From: an alpha proteobacterium AAP38
GTDB taxonomy: Bacteria > Pseudomonadota > Alphaproteobacteria > Azospirillales > Azospirillaceae
Assembly: GCA_001296005.1 (NCBI GenBank)
Contig: LJHR01000037.1
Coordinates: 62,001-126,000, forward strand
Direction: 5' to 3'
DNA length: 64,000 nt
The position numbers and the translations under genes were made by a program. This document shows positions 43,616 to 53,633 of the stretch, in pieces. How positions within the stretch are numbered: the first letter of the stretch is position 1; each line of letters starts with the position of its first letter. The notes beneath the pieces are model-generated. The model was not told the DNA's origin, made no database searches, and saw nothing but the letters and a program-made list of their open reading frames with translations.

Positions 43616-44500
43616 TCAAGCCCCTGCCTCGCGCAGGATCTTTATCAGATACTGCCCGTACTCATTCTTCATCATGGGCTTGGCCAGCTTTTCCACCTGC
43701 TCCGCCCCGATCCATCCGCGCCGATATGCGATCTCTTCCGGACAGCAGATTTTCAGGCCCTGGCGCTTTTCCACCGTCTGCACAAAGTGCGTGGCCTCGA
43801 CCAGGCTGTCATGGGTCCCGGTATCCAGCCAGGCATAGCCACGGCCCATCCGTTCCACCATCAGCTTGCCCTGCTGCAGGTAGACATTGTTGACGTCGGT
43901 GATTTCCAGCTCACCGCGCGGCGACGGCTTGATGGTCGCAGCGATGTCCACGACCGAATTATCGTAGAAATACAAGCCTGTAACGGCATAGTTCGACTTG
44001 GGCGCCTTGGGCTTTTCCTCGATGGTCAGGGCATTGCCCGTGGCATCGAAGCTCACCACCCCATATCGTTCCGGGTCGTTAACATGATAGGCGAAGACTG
44101 TGGCGCCGCTATCCCGGCTATCGGCATTGGCCAGCAAGGCCTCAAACCCGTCGCCGTAGAAAATGTTATCGCCCAGCACTAGTGCTGCCGGATCATTGCC
44201 GACAAAGCCCCGCCCGATGATGAAAGCCTGGGCCAGCCCATCGGGGCTGGGCTGCACCGCATAGGACAGGTTCAGGCCCCACTGGCTGCCATCGCCCAGC
44301 AGATGGCTGAACTGCGGCAGGTCATGTGGGGTGCTGATCACCAGAATGTCGGTAATGCCTGCCAGCATCAGGGCCGACAGGGGGTAATAAATCATGGGCT
44401 TGTCATAGACGGGAAGCAGCTGCTTCGACACGCCCATTGTGATGGGGTACAGTCTTGTCCCGGACCCGCCCGCCAGAATGATGCCTTTACGCTTGGCCAT
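43616..44500 (-). CDS. rfbA: Glucose-1-phosphate thymidylyltransferase
   Basis: 294 residues from ATG 44500, which overlaps the rfbB stop (TAATG). Nucleotidyltransferase signature [41 protein letters not shown] and [14 protein letters not shown]. It makes dTDP-glucose from glucose-1-phosphate and dTTP. The frame extends upstream inside rfbB, but SD and length favour this start. Confidence 0.96.
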   Translation of the reverse strand: MAKRKGIILAGGSGTRLYPITMGVSKQLLPVYDKPMIYYPLSALMLAGITDILVISTPHDLPQFSHLLGDGSQWGLNLSYAVQPSPDGLAQAFIIGRGFVGNDPAALVLGDNIFYGDGFEALLANADSRDSGATVFAYHVNDPERYGVVSFDATGNALTIEEKPKAPKSNYAVTGLYFYDNSVVDIAATIKPSPRGELEITDVNNVYLQQGKLMVERMGRGYAWLDTGTHDSLVEATHFVQTVEKRQGLKICCPEEIAYRRGWIGAEQVEKLAKPMMKNEYGQYLIKILREAGA

Positions 44501-45564
44501 TATTTTTTCCCCTCGCCCCGGCGCTTGTGGGCCTCTTCCCGCAACGGGCCCCACCACCATTCATTATCCAGATACCAGCGCACCGTCTTTTCCAGACCCG
44601 TCTCGAAGCTTTCCTTCGGCTCCCAGCCAAGGTCCGTGCGGATCTTGGTGGCATCGATGGCATAGCGGTGGTCGTGGCCGGGACGGTCCTTCACGAACGT
44701 GATCAGGTCACGGCGCGGGGTCCCATCGGGGCGCAGACTGTCCAGGATGTCGCAGATACGCTCCACGACCTCCAGGTTGGTCTTCTCGTTATTGCCGCCG
44801 ATATTGAACCGCTCACCCACAGGACCGCGCGTCAGCACCTCCCACAGGGCGCTGGCATGGTCTTCCACGAACAGCCAGTCGCGGACATTGTCGCCCTTGC
44901 CATAGACGGGCAGGGGACGGCGCTCCAGCGCGTTCAGGATGACCAGCGGGATCAGCTTTTCCGGGAAGTGGAAAGGCCCGTAATTGTTGGAACAATTGGT
45001 CAGAACGACGGGCAGCCCATAAGTATGGTGCCAGGCATCGACCAGATGGTCGCTGGATGCCTTGGACGCCGAATAGGGCGAGCGGGGGGCATAGGGCGTG
45101 GTCTCGGTGAAGAAACCTTCATCGCCCAGCGACCCGAACACCTCGTCCGTGGAGACATGGTGGAAGCGGAAATCCGCCTTCTTCTGCCCGTTCAGACACT
45201 GCCAGTAATCGCGCGCTGCCGACAGCAGCACGCCCGTACCCACGACATTGGTCTGGATGAAGGCGTCGGGACCGTCGATGGAACGGTCGACATGGCTTTC
45301 GGCGGCCAGATGCACGATGGCGTCGGGCTGATACTTCGCGAAAATCGCATCGATCGCGGAACGATCGCAGATATCCGCCTTTTCGAAATGGTAAAGCGGG
45401 CTGTCCTTGGCCGACTTCACATTCTCAAGGTTCGCGGCATAGGTCAGCTTGTCGATATTGACGACGGCGCAACCCTTCTCGCCCACCACATAGCGGATGA
45501 AGGCGGAACCGATGAAGCCGGCGCCCCCGGTAACGAGGATCAGTTTGGGGGAAAGCATGGTCAT
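44500..45564 (-). CDS. rfbB: dTDP-glucose 4,6-dehydratase
   Basis: 354 residues. NAD-binding [29 protein letters not shown], the STDEVFG motif and catalytic YSASKAS. It converts dTDP-glucose to dTDP-4-keto-6-deoxyglucose. It is the second gene of rfbCBAD; this order and the base-overlapping junctions indicate one transcript. Confidence 0.97.
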   Translation of the reverse strand: MTMLSPKLILVTGGAGFIGSAFIRYVVGEKGCAVVNIDKLTYAANLENVKSAKDSPLYHFEKADICDRSAIDAIFAKYQPDAIVHLAAESHVDRSIDGPDAFIQTNVVGTGVLLSAARDYWQCLNGQKKADFRFHHVSTDEVFGSLGDEGFFTETTPYAPRSPYSASKASSDHLVDAWHHTYGLPVVLTNCSNNYGPFHFPEKLIPLVILNALERRPLPVYGKGDNVRDWLFVEDHASALWEVLTRGPVGERFNIGGNNEKTNLEVVERICDILDSLRPDGTPRRDLITFVKDRPGHDHRYAIDATKIRTDLGWEPKESFETGLEKTVRWYLDNEWWWGPLREEAHKRRGEGKK

Positions 45565-45587
45565 TCCAGGGCTCTCGGATCGTCGGT

Positions 45588-46142
45588 TCAGAAAATCGGC
45601 GGCAGATCGGCCAGACGCGGCAGCTTCATGTCCTTATCGGACAAGATCAGCTTTTCCGCCGGAAACGGCCATTCGATGCCCAGATCGGGATCGTTCCAGA
45701 TGATGCCGCCATCATCGGTCGGGCTGTAATAGTCGGTCACCTTGTACACGAACTCCGTATCCGGCCGCAGCGTGCAGAAGGCATGCGCGAAGCCGGCGGG
45801 TATCCAGAACTGCTCCCCACCCTCGGCGGTCAACTCCACAGCCACATGCCGTCCGAAGGTGGCGGAACCATGGCGCATATCGACGGCCACATCCAGAACC
45901 GCACCCGCAACCACCCGTACCAGCTTGCCCTGCGCCGTCGGCGGGCGCTGAAAATGCAGGCCGCGCAGGGTACCGACATCGCGCGACAGGGAATGATTGT
46001 CCTGCACAAACTCCACATCCGCACCCACCAGCTCCTTGAAGCGGCGGCGGCTGTAGGTTTCGGCGAAATAGCCGCGATGGTCGCCGAAGCGCGCCGGCTT
46101 CAGCAATGCGAGGCCGTCAATATCGAAGCGGGTGACTTGCAT
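45588..46142 (-). CDS. rfbC: dTDP-4-dehydrorhamnose 3,5-epimerase
   Basis: 184 residues, cupin fold. [33 protein letters not shown], the catalytic His region [13 protein letters not shown] and IPAGFAHAF are diagnostic. It is the first gene of the operon, so the promoter lies in 46143-46348, shared divergently with the binding-protein gene. The product sugar is typically used in lipopolysaccharide or exopolysaccharide. Confidence 0.97.
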   Translation of the reverse strand: MQVTRFDIDGLALLKPARFGDHRGYFAETYSRRRFKELVGADVEFVQDNHSLSRDVGTLRGLHFQRPPTAQGKLVRVVAGAVLDVAVDMRHGSATFGRHVAVELTAEGGEQFWIPAGFAHAFCTLRPDTEFVYKVTDYYSPTDDGGIIWNDPDLGIEWPFPAEKLILSDKDMKLPRLADLPPIF

Positions 46143-46348
46143 GGGATCGGATCCGGCGAAGGGAAAGACAAGGGGTTCAGAATAACAGAGCCATCACGAC
46201 CGCCCCTTCGCCCCAGGGCACGGTTCGGGACGGGTTCCTTATGCACGTTTCACCGTTATCAGGCAATGGTAACGGGGGCGGGGCCGCCAAGCGGCTTGCG
46301 CCCAAGCCCCCTCCATGATCCCCTGAGGGCCAGTTTTTGACGGGGGCA

Positions 46349-47944
46349 ATGATGCGGGTTCTGTCTTGGCTGCTGTTGGGTGGGGTACTGACGCTGGCGG
46401 GGGTGCCAGGACAGGCCCAGACCCTGGTTCATTGCGCCGAAGCCGCCCCTGACAGCCTGAACCCGCAATATTCCACCTCGGGCAATTCCTACGACATCGC
46501 GCAGCAACTCTATGAAAAGCTGGTGAATGTGCAGCGCGGTTCCCTGGACCTGGAGCCGCAGCTGGCCACGGGCTGGGAACTGGCGGATGAGGGGCGGACG
46601 GTGATCTTCACCCTGCGTCAGGGCGTGAAATGGCACCGATCCAAGCTGTTCACCCCGACCCGTGATTTCAACGCCGACGATGTCGTCTTCACCTTTGCCC
46701 GGCAGATGGACAAGAACCATCCCTATAATGCTGTTTCGGGCGGTAAGGTCTACGCGCCCTTCCATAATCTGGGCCTGTCCACCAACCTTGTGGCGGTGGA
46801 GAAGCTGGAACCCTACAAGGTGCGTTTCCGCCTGAAGGAGCCTGATGCCGGCCTGCTTCGCGCCCTGACCAGTCAGGCCATGTCGATCCAGTCGGCCGAA
46901 TATGCCGATGCCATGCTGAAATCCGGAATGCCAGAGAAGGTCGATCTGGAGCCGATCGGTACGGGACCGTTCCAATTGGTCCGGCACCTGCTGGATACTG
47001 AGGTGCGGATGCGCGCCAACAAGGACTATTGGCGCGGCTCCCCGCCGCTCGCCCAACTGGTCTTCGTCATCGCGCCTGACGCCACCGTCCGCTATGCCAA
47101 GCTGAAGGCTGGCGAGTGCCATACCATGACCTACCCCAACCCCGCCGACCTGGATCGCATGCGCCAGGACAAGGATGTCCGGATTGTGGGGGTGGATGCC
47201 ATGTCGGTCGGCTATGTCGCCATGAACATGGCGAAGAAGCCGTTCGACGATCTGCGTGTGCGCATGGCCATCAATCTGGCCATCGATAAGAAGGCCATCC
47301 TGGATCAGGCCTATATGGGCACGGCCAGGGCCGCCACCACGCCCATCCCCATTGGCCATTGGGCCCATGATGACAGCGTTCAGGACCTGCCCCATGACCC
47401 GGCCAAGGCTAAGACGTTGCTGGCCGAGGCCGGCTTAAAGGACGGGTTTGAGACGGAGCTGTGGACCATGCCCGTGGTCCGCCCCTACAACCCCGCACCC
47501 CGCCGCATTGCGGAGATGATCCAGGCCGATTTGGCCAAGGTGGGGATCAAGGCGAAGATCGTCACCTATGAATGGGGCGAGTATGTCCGCCGGGTTCGTT
47601 TCGGTGAGGCACCGATGGCTCAATATGGATGGTCTAATGACGAGGTGGACCGGTTCATGTCCGACCTTCTGTCCTGCGAGGCGGCAAAGCCAGGCAATGG
47701 CAACTTAGCCCGCTGGTGCGATCCGGAAATGGATCGGCTAATCAACGCGGCCCGCCGCACCAGCGATCAGGCGGTGCGGCGCGGCTACTATATCCAGGCG
47801 CAGGCCGTCTTCCGCAAGGTGATGCCCTGGCTGCCCATGGCCAACCCGCATGTCTATGTCGCCATACGCCCGGAAGTCGTGGATTTCCGCGCCTCACCAT
47901 CCACCCGGCTGGATTTCTATGGGGTAGGGCTGAAGCAGCCCTGA
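46349..47944 (+). CDS. Family 5 extracellular solute-binding protein (peptide type), no transporter nearby
   Basis: About 531 residues with a signal peptide (MMRVLSWLLLGGVLTLAGVPGQAQ). The SBP_bac_5 pattern is clear: HCAEAAPDSLNPQYSTSGNS, YEKLVNVQRGSLDLEPQLAT, FTLRQGVKWH and ADDVVFTFARQMD, like DppA/SapA. It would bind di- or oligopeptides, or heme, in the periplasm. No permease or ATPase gene is adjacent, so it must work with components encoded elsewhere. ATG 46349 or 46352 are both possible starts. Confidence 0.92.
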   Translation: MMRVLSWLLLGGVLTLAGVPGQAQTLVHCAEAAPDSLNPQYSTSGNSYDIAQQLYEKLVNVQRGSLDLEPQLATGWELADEGRTVIFTLRQGVKWHRSKLFTPTRDFNADDVVFTFARQMDKNHPYNAVSGGKVYAPFHNLGLSTNLVAVEKLEPYKVRFRLKEPDAGLLRALTSQAMSIQSAEYADAMLKSGMPEKVDLEPIGTGPFQLVRHLLDTEVRMRANKDYWRGSPPLAQLVFVIAPDATVRYAKLKAGECHTMTYPNPADLDRMRQDKDVRIVGVDAMSVGYVAMNMAKKPFDDLRVRMAINLAIDKKAILDQAYMGTARAATTPIPIGHWAHDDSVQDLPHDPAKAKTLLAEAGLKDGFETELWTMPVVRPYNPAPRRIAEMIQADLAKVGIKAKIVTYEWGEYVRRVRFGEAPMAQYGWSNDEVDRFMSDLLSCEAAKPGNGNLARWCDPEMDRLINAARRTSDQAVRRGYYIQAQAVFRKVMPWLPMANPHVYVAIRPEVVDFRASPSTRLDFYGVGLKQP

Positions 47945-47949
47945 ATGAG

Positions 47950-47983
47950 AAAAGGCCGCGCCGGTTGCCCGGCGCGGCCTTTT
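47950..47983. terminator. Bidirectional terminator between the binding protein and TonB receptor
   Basis: AAAAGGCCGCGCCGG and CCGGCGCGGCCTTTT form a 15-bp stem around TTGC, giving A and T tracts on both sides. It serves the two convergent genes. Confidence 0.95.
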
Positions 47984-48002
47984 CGTCGGAGCCCCTCCGG
48001 GA

Positions 48003-50252
48003 TCAGAACTTGGACGTGATTTCAACGCCGTAGAAGGGCGCCTCGTTCACGATGCCCGTCAGATTGTTGAAGTCGATGGCACCTTCCAGCGACTTCTCGT
48101 TCGTGATGTTGCGACCGAACACGGCCACCCCGAACTTCTCATCATCCGACACGTAACCGACCTTCAGGCCACCTTCCAGCTTGCTGTCGGAATAAAATTC
48201 CTTCGACGTGTACAGGAAGAAATTGACCTTGGAGCGGTAGTTCCAGTCGGTGAAGACATAGACCTCGCCGGTCGACACCGGGATGCCGTAACGGGCCGTG
48301 GCAGAGAAGATCCACTTGGGCGCGTTGGGGAAGGAATTGCCATCCAACACTGCCAATGTGCCCAGTACCGGGTTTACCACAGTGGGATCGGTGACGGTGC
48401 AGCCGCCGCCGCAGACGGGAATGCGCAGGGTCTTGTCCTGGATTTCCGTGTGGTTATAGGACAGGCCACCCGTCAGCAACAGGTTCTCGGTCGGCAGCAG
48501 TTCCAGTTCCGCCTCGAAACCATAGCCTTCGCCGCCATCGGCATTGATTAGCGTGTTGTTGTTCGACGTACCGCCAACAGCCGTGAACTGCTGATTGTTG
48601 ATGTCCGTATAGAAGGCGGTGACGTTCAGACGAGCCTTGCGTTCCCACAGGTTCGACTTGATGCCAGCCTCATAGGACATCAGCGTCTCAGCCTTGGCGA
48701 TGGACAGTCCGCCGTTATTGATATTGGCTCCGCCCGTGAAGAACAGCGGACGGCTCTGGATCGACGGCGCGCGATAACCGTTGGCGATGCGGGTGAACAG
48801 GTTAATGTCGTCTGTTGCCTTATAGGTCAGGCTGGCATCCCACGTTACCTGACCGTCGGACAGGCTGGCGGCGCCGGTGCCGTTGGTGCCGATAGGGAAC
48901 GCCCCCGGTTTCAGCGTACGGACGACAGAGAAATCCTTCTCTTCGTCATTGTACCGAATGCCACCGGTGAAGGTCAGTTGTTCCGTCAGATCATAGGAGG
49001 CCTGGCCGAATACGGCCCAAGTCTTGGTTTCCTGGCGGCTGTCGGTGAAGATGGCGATGTTACGGGGATCAGCGGCATTGCCATAGGAATACCCATAGGC
49101 CGTCACGTCCTCGTTGAAATAGAACAGGCCACCCTGCCAGCGGAAGCGCTCGCCATCAGCGTTCGACAGGCGCAGTTCCTGCGTCCACTGCGCATGGTCG
49201 GGCAGGGCGTCCGCCGTTTCGCTGTCGAACGGGATAAAGCCGGGGCCGCGACCCGCGACACCGCCATCGATATCGCCGCGCGTATAGACGTCCGCCGTCT
49301 CATAACCGGTGATGGAGGTCAGCAGCAAGCCATCGAAATCATACTCCAGCTTCAGGCTGCCGCCCTGGCTGGACACGTCCAGATCGTTCTGGCCGTTCTG
49401 GTAGACGCTGTTGCGCGAGAAGGTGGAGGACAGGTTGTTGTTGCCCTTGGTGATGGCATTGGCCACAAACACGCGGGCCGAGCCGTCCAGGTCACGCGCA
49501 TGGGCGTTGAACAAAGCCGTCAGCGGGCCCTTTTCATACATCAGCTGCAGGCGGGCTGCCGTCTCGGAGAAGCCGCCGATGGCGTCCTTTTCACCCGTGA
49601 AGGTATTGTCGATGAAATTGTCCTTGCGGTCATACTTCATAGACAGGCGGGCCGACAGCACGCCGTCGATCAGTGCGCCACCGATGGCGCCCTCGGCCCC
49701 GATGGTGTTCTTGCGGCCATAGGAGGCGGACAGATAGCCCTCGGTCTCCTGGGTCGGCTTCTTGGAGACAAAGCTGATGGTACCCGCCGGCGTGTTACGG
49801 CCGAACAGCGTGCCCTGCGGCCCGCGCAGCACTTCCACCCGCTCGGTATCGAAGATGGGGAAGCCGCGCAGCAGCGGGTTTTCCTGCACCACCTCGTCGA
49901 TCACCAGACCGACGGGCTGGGTCGAGTTCAGGTCGAAATCGCTGTTGCCCAGGCCGCGGATGTAAAAGCGCGGGAAGGTGCGGGCAAAGGTCGATTCGGC
50001 ATACAGGCTGGGAACCTGGGCCGACAGGGCCAGCAGGTCGACGCCGCCGGACATGACGGAATTCAGCTTGTCGTCGCTGATGGTGCCGACCGACACGGGA
50101 ACCTGCTGCTGGTTCTCGGCGCGCTTGGTGGCGGTGACGATGATCTCGTCCAGCACGGCCTGGGCGCTGGCGGCGGGCGCCACGGCGGACAGGGCCAGCA
50201 GGCTGGCGGCACCGGCCAGCAGACGAAGATGAGACGGATTGCCTTTACGCAT
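48003..50252 (-). CDS. TonB-dependent receptor
   Basis: 749 residues. The signal peptide ends at ASA-QAV, then the TonB-box-like LDEIIVTATKRAENQQQVPVS. The plug has FYIRGLGNSDFDLNSTQPVG and VEVLRGPQGTLFGRNTPAG. The barrel ends in FYGVEITSKF with C-terminal Phe. It is the FecA/PupB-like generic type (siderophore, vitamin or small aromatic), not the TIGR01782 type at 32345. The plug motif VLRGPQGTLFGRNT is common in Sphingomonad/Caulobacter receptors. Substrate unknown; no TonB/ExbB genes are nearby. Confidence 0.94.
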   Translation of the reverse strand: MRKGNPSHLRLLAGAASLLALSAVAPAASAQAVLDEIIVTATKRAENQQQVPVSVGTISDDKLNSVMSGGVDLLALSAQVPSLYAESTFARTFPRFYIRGLGNSDFDLNSTQPVGLVIDEVVQENPLLRGFPIFDTERVEVLRGPQGTLFGRNTPAGTISFVSKKPTQETEGYLSASYGRKNTIGAEGAIGGALIDGVLSARLSMKYDRKDNFIDNTFTGEKDAIGGFSETAARLQLMYEKGPLTALFNAHARDLDGSARVFVANAITKGNNNLSSTFSRNSVYQNGQNDLDVSSQGGSLKLEYDFDGLLLTSITGYETADVYTRGDIDGGVAGRGPGFIPFDSETADALPDHAQWTQELRLSNADGERFRWQGGLFYFNEDVTAYGYSYGNAADPRNIAIFTDSRQETKTWAVFGQASYDLTEQLTFTGGIRYNDEEKDFSVVRTLKPGAFPIGTNGTGAASLSDGQVTWDASLTYKATDDINLFTRIANGYRAPSIQSRPLFFTGGANINNGGLSIAKAETLMSYEAGIKSNLWERKARLNVTAFYTDINNQQFTAVGGTSNNNTLINADGGEGYGFEAELELLPTENLLLTGGLSYNHTEIQDKTLRIPVCGGGCTVTDPTVVNPVLGTLAVLDGNSFPNAPKWIFSATARYGIPVSTGEVYVFTDWNYRSKVNFFLYTSKEFYSDSKLEGGLKVGYVSDDEKFGVAVFGRNITNEKSLEGAIDFNNLTGIVNEAPFYGVEITSKF

Positions 50253-50714
50253 TATGGAATGCCCCCTTCAGAGCCTGATTGCGGCGGTCATGGCGCCGGC
50301 GTCGATTCCTGGTCCGAAACGCCGCCCCTTCGTTCATGCAAGAGGGGCGATCATCGTATTTGCGCACATAAATACCCGCCCGGGTCACCCCGGCCGGGTT
50401 TATCAATCGTTTGCTGCGTTACAACATGAAGTGCTGGTGGGCGCTGATCAAGATCGTGCGCTGCGTAACTGTGACGTTACCATGACGGTGATGCAGTTAT
50501 GGCACAGGCTGGTAAGTAACGAATGAAATATGACAGTTCCATGACATGTTATTTCCGCATATCGCGGCGCAGCAAACTTCCCGCGGCAATAGGTGCGGGG
50601 CGGGTCGGAATCCAGCATCCGTGCCTTTATGGAAACCCCGCCTCAAATCAGTTTCTTTCGAATGACAGCGCTGATATAGGCTGAATGTTCCAAGACGCGG
50701 ATCAACGCGCCTCC
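50253..50714. promoter_or_regulatory. Divergent control region between TonB receptor and antiporter
   Basis: About 460 bases with no credible ORF, AT-richer near 50500-50570. It must hold the receptor promoter on the minus strand. Apart from the LacI-type palindrome at its right end I see no clear operator. Confidence 0.5.
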
Positions 50715-50726
50715 GACAACGTTGTC
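50715..50726. promoter_or_regulatory. Palindromic operator GACAACGTTGTC, copy 2
   Basis: Identical to the palindrome at 5753-5764 before the LacI-family gene. It ends 17 bp before the preferred antiporter ATG (50744), a position from which a repressor would block transcription or RNA polymerase clearance. Confidence 0.7.
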
Positions 50727-50743
50727 CGATGGGGGGACGGGGC

Positions 50744-52042
50744 ATGACACCAGCCCAGCTCAGTGTGGTCTTCTTTCTGCAGCTCGCGGTGATTATCGTT
50801 GCCTGCCGGGGGGTGGGTTGGCTTGCCAAACGCTATCTGGGCCAGCCGCAGGTGGTGGGGGAGATGATTGCCGGTGTGATCCTGGGGCCGTCGCTGCTGG
50901 GATTGCTGGCGCCGGATATCCAGGGGCTGCTGTTCCCCAAGGAATCGAAAAGCGTGCTGTTCGTGGGCGCGCAGTTCGGTGTCGGCCTCTACATGTTCCT
51001 GGTGGGGCTTGGCTTCCGGGGTGATCATTTCAAGTCCAACGCGGTCAGCGCCGCTGCCGTTTCGTTGTCGGGCATGGCGGCACCTTTCCTGCTGGCCATT
51101 CTGATCACGCCCTGGTTGATGAGCCATGGTCTGTTCAACGAGGCACTGACCCTGCCGCAGACGACCCTGTTCATGGGCGCCTGCATCGCCATCACGGCCT
51201 TCCCCATGCTGGCCCGGATCATCCATGAACGTGGCCTGTCGCATACGCCGCTGGGTACCCTGTCGCTGTCGGCGGGTGCCATTGATGATGCCGGCGCCTG
51301 GACGGTGCTGGCCATCGTGCTGGCCACCTTCGGTGACGGACCCATGGTGGCGGTGAAGGCCATTGGCGGCGGGCTTGCCTTTGCGGTCTTCATGCTGACC
51401 CTCGGTCCCCGTCTGCTGGCCCCCCTGGGCCGCAAGGCCGAGCGTGAAGGCAAGGTCAGCCACACGACCCTGGGCATCGTGCTGATCCTGTTCCTGCTGT
51501 CGGCATGGGCCATGGATGCTGCCGGTATTCATGCGGTGTTTGGTGGCTTCCTGCTGGGATGTGTGATCCCGCGCGGCGTTCTGGCCACTGAACTGCGCAA
51601 GCAGTTGGAGCCGTTTGCCGTCGTCGTGTTGCTGCCAATGTTCTTTACCTATTCGGGCCTGCACACCCAACTGACACTGGTTGATAATGTCGAACTGGCG
51701 CTGGTGACGCTGGGCATTCTGGTGGCCTCTATCCTGGCCAAGGGTGGGGCCTGCTGGGCCGCCGCCCGCCTGACGGGACAGGACAATGCCACCGCCATGG
51801 GCATTGGCGCCCTGATGAATGCCCGTGGGCTGATGGAACTGATCATCATCAATATCGGATTGCAGAAGGGCATTATTGGCCCGGCCCTGTTCTCCATGCT
51901 GGTCGTGATGGCGATCGTCACTACCCTCATGGCCTCACCCCTGTTTGAACTGGTCTATGGTCGCAAGGCCCGGGCGCGGGGCGAGTTGGGGGCGTTGAAC
52001 GAGCAGGACAGTGATTTCGCGGAGGTTCGCGAGGCCCGCTGA
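50744..52042 (+). CDS. Cation/proton antiporter (CPA2, Kef/NapA type)
   Basis: About 432 residues from ATG 50744 with GGGGACGGGG upstream; an ATG at 50729 is only three bases after the palindrome. About 12 hydrophobic segments. CPA2 hallmarks are QPQVVGEMIAGVILGPSLLG, then the transport aspartates in LSAGAIDDAGAW. There is no C-terminal TrkA-N or RCK domain, so it is the short NapA-like form. The ion is unknown (Na+ or K+). Inner membrane. Terminated by the hairpin at 52066. Confidence 0.93.
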   Translation: MTPAQLSVVFFLQLAVIIVACRGVGWLAKRYLGQPQVVGEMIAGVILGPSLLGLLAPDIQGLLFPKESKSVLFVGAQFGVGLYMFLVGLGFRGDHFKSNAVSAAAVSLSGMAAPFLLAILITPWLMSHGLFNEALTLPQTTLFMGACIAITAFPMLARIIHERGLSHTPLGTLSLSAGAIDDAGAWTVLAIVLATFGDGPMVAVKAIGGGLAFAVFMLTLGPRLLAPLGRKAEREGKVSHTTLGIVLILFLLSAWAMDAAGIHAVFGGFLLGCVIPRGVLATELRKQLEPFAVVVLLPMFFTYSGLHTQLTLVDNVELALVTLGILVASILAKGGACWAAARLTGQDNATAMGIGALMNARGLMELIIINIGLQKGIIGPALFSMLVVMAIVTTLMASPLFELVYGRKARARGELGALNEQDSDFAEVREAR

Positions 52043-52065
52043 TCAACAGATATTGCTGCCTCATG

Positions 52066-52103
52066 AAGCCCGGCGTCTGGAAGGACGCCGGGCTTTTTGT
52101 TTT
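52066..52103 (+). terminator. Rho-independent terminator after the antiporter
   Basis: AAGCCCGGCGTC and GACGCCGGGCTT form a 12-bp stem with a TGGAAG loop, followed by TTTGTTTT. Confidence 0.95.
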
Positions 52104-52143
52104 CTGAGCGGCCAAACGCCGCTCCCCGCTATTCGATCATAAC

Positions 52144-52213
52144 TCGATATATCTGATATGCATCGATCCCATCTGGACAAATCTCTATCAGAAGATCAAA
52201 TCAGATATATCGA
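52144..52213. promoter_or_regulatory. PadR-type inverted repeat operators before the yqjI-like gene
   Basis: TCGATATATCTGAT (52144-52157) and ATCAGATATATCGA (52200-52213) are exact reverse complements, with centres 56 bp apart. Each contains the ATAT core typical of PadR-family sites. The right copy ends 26 bp before the PadR ATG. It is probably an autoregulatory operator pair. Confidence 0.75.
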
Positions 52214-52239
52214 AACACAGTCCGATAGAGGAGGGGCCC

Positions 52240-52821
52240 ATGAGGGGGTTCTTTTTTGGCCGGGGCGGCCATGGTGGCGGCTTTGGCCGCGATGGGGATG
52301 ATGATGATTTCCGCGGCTTCGGTCGCGGTGGCGGGCGTCATGGTGGGCGTGGCGGGCCGGGTGGCCGGGGTTTCGGGCATGGCGGCCTGCGCCTGGTGTT
52401 GCTGCGCCTGATCGCGGACAAGCCCAGCCACGGTTACGAACTGATCAAGGAGATTGAGGAGCGGTCGCAGGGCCATTACACGCCATCGCCCGGCGTCATC
52501 TATCCTGCCCTGTCCTGGCTGGAGGATGGCGGCTTCATCACCATTGAGGCGGGGGAGGATGCGCGCAAGCAGGCCCGCATCACACCGGCGGGTGAAACCT
52601 ACCTGCGCGAGCAGGCGGATGAAGTGCAGCGGCTGTTCGCCCTGATGCAGGCGGGTGCCGAAGAACGCGGCGGCGGGCCGGAATATGCGCCCCTGTTCCG
52701 CGCCATGCATAACCTGAAGGCCGCCCTGCGCACCCGCGCCCTGCGGCCCTTGTCCAAGACTGAGATCGAAACCATCGTCGACTGGATCGACGAACTGGCC
52801 CGCAAGATTGAAAGGCTGTGA
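52240..52821 (+). CDS. yqjI: PadR-family regulator, YqjI-like
   Basis: 193 residues. A Gly/His/Arg/Asp-rich N-terminal tail (about 1-48) has four His and a run of Asp, like the metal-binding His-rich tail of E. coli YqjI. The PadR winged helix follows: LRLVLLRLIADKPSHGYELI, HYTPSPGVIYPALSWLEDGG, RKQARITPAGETYL. E. coli YqjI represses itself and yqjH in response to nickel and iron. The ferric reductase gene follows directly (stop overlapping the next SD region), matching the yqjI-yqjH pair. Confidence 0.88.
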   Translation: MRGFFFGRGGHGGGFGRDGDDDDFRGFGRGGGRHGGRGGPGGRGFGHGGLRLVLLRLIADKPSHGYELIKEIEERSQGHYTPSPGVIYPALSWLEDGGFITIEAGEDARKQARITPAGETYLREQADEVQRLFALMQAGAEERGGGPEYAPLFRAMHNLKAALRTRALRPLSKTEIETIVDWIDELARKIERL

Positions 52822-52823
52822 CC

Positions 52824-53621
52824 ATGGCACCCGATATCCACAGCCCCGCCCGCAGTGTGCAGCGCCATCGGTTTGAGACGCGCCGCCGCGACCTGACCGT
52901 GACCGGGCGCGAGCAATTGACCCCCCACATGTTGCGCCTGACCGTGACGGGCGATCTGTCGGGGTTTCAGTCGCTGGGCTTTGACGATCATGTGAAGCTG
53001 TTTTTCCCCGATCCCGTCACAGGTTCCTATGAGGTGGCGGAAGGGGCCAAGCCGCTGGCCCGTGATTATACCCCCCGCCGCTTCGATGTGGCGGCAGGTA
53101 CGCTGGTGCTTGATTTCGCCCTGCATGGCGTGGCGGAGGGGCAGGCGGGGCCGGCCACCCTGTGGGCACACAGGGCGCAGATCGGTGACCGGCTGGCGAT
53201 CGGTGGGCCGCGCGGTTCCAGCGTGTGGCCTGTCGATTTCGACCTGCACCTGCTGATCGGCGATGATACGGCTCTGCCCGCCATCGGGCGGCGTCTGGAG
53301 GAACTGCCCGACGGCGTTCGCGCCCTGGTCTTGGTGGAGGTGGATAGTCCCGAGGATTGCCTGCCCCTGACCAGCCGGGCCGAATTCACCATCCATTGGC
53401 TGTTCCGCGACCCGTCCCATGGCGCACGGGATCTTCTGTCGGCGGTGGCCGGCCTGCGCCTGCCGCATCAGGATGTTTTCGCCTGGGTGGCGGGGGAGGC
53501 ACGGCAGACGCGGCTGATCCGTGACGCGCTGCTGAACCGCCATGGCCTGGACCCGCAATGGGTCAAGGCGTCAGGCTATTGGCAGCAGGGAGAGGCGGGC
53601 GCCCATATGCGGATCGAGTGA
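52824..53621 (+). CDS. yqjH: NADPH-dependent ferric-chelate reductase (siderophore-interacting protein)
   Basis: About 265 residues from ATG 52824 with AAAGG upstream, two bases after the PadR stop. The ViuB/YqjH family pattern is clear: LTPHMLRLTVTGDLSGF, DDHVKLFFPD, the flavin-binding RDYTPRRFD, LIGDDTALPAIGRRLEEL and AWVAGEARQTRLIRDAL. It reduces ferric siderophore complexes to release Fe(II) in the cytoplasm. Co-transcription with the PadR regulator suggests metal-responsive control. Confidence 0.93.
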   Translation: MAPDIHSPARSVQRHRFETRRRDLTVTGREQLTPHMLRLTVTGDLSGFQSLGFDDHVKLFFPDPVTGSYEVAEGAKPLARDYTPRRFDVAAGTLVLDFALHGVAEGQAGPATLWAHRAQIGDRLAIGGPRGSSVWPVDFDLHLLIGDDTALPAIGRRLEELPDGVRALVLVEVDSPEDCLPLTSRAEFTIHWLFRDPSHGARDLLSAVAGLRLPHQDVFAWVAGEARQTRLIRDALLNRHGLDPQWVKASGYWQQGEAGAHMRIE

Positions 53622-53633
53622 GGGCAACCGCCC

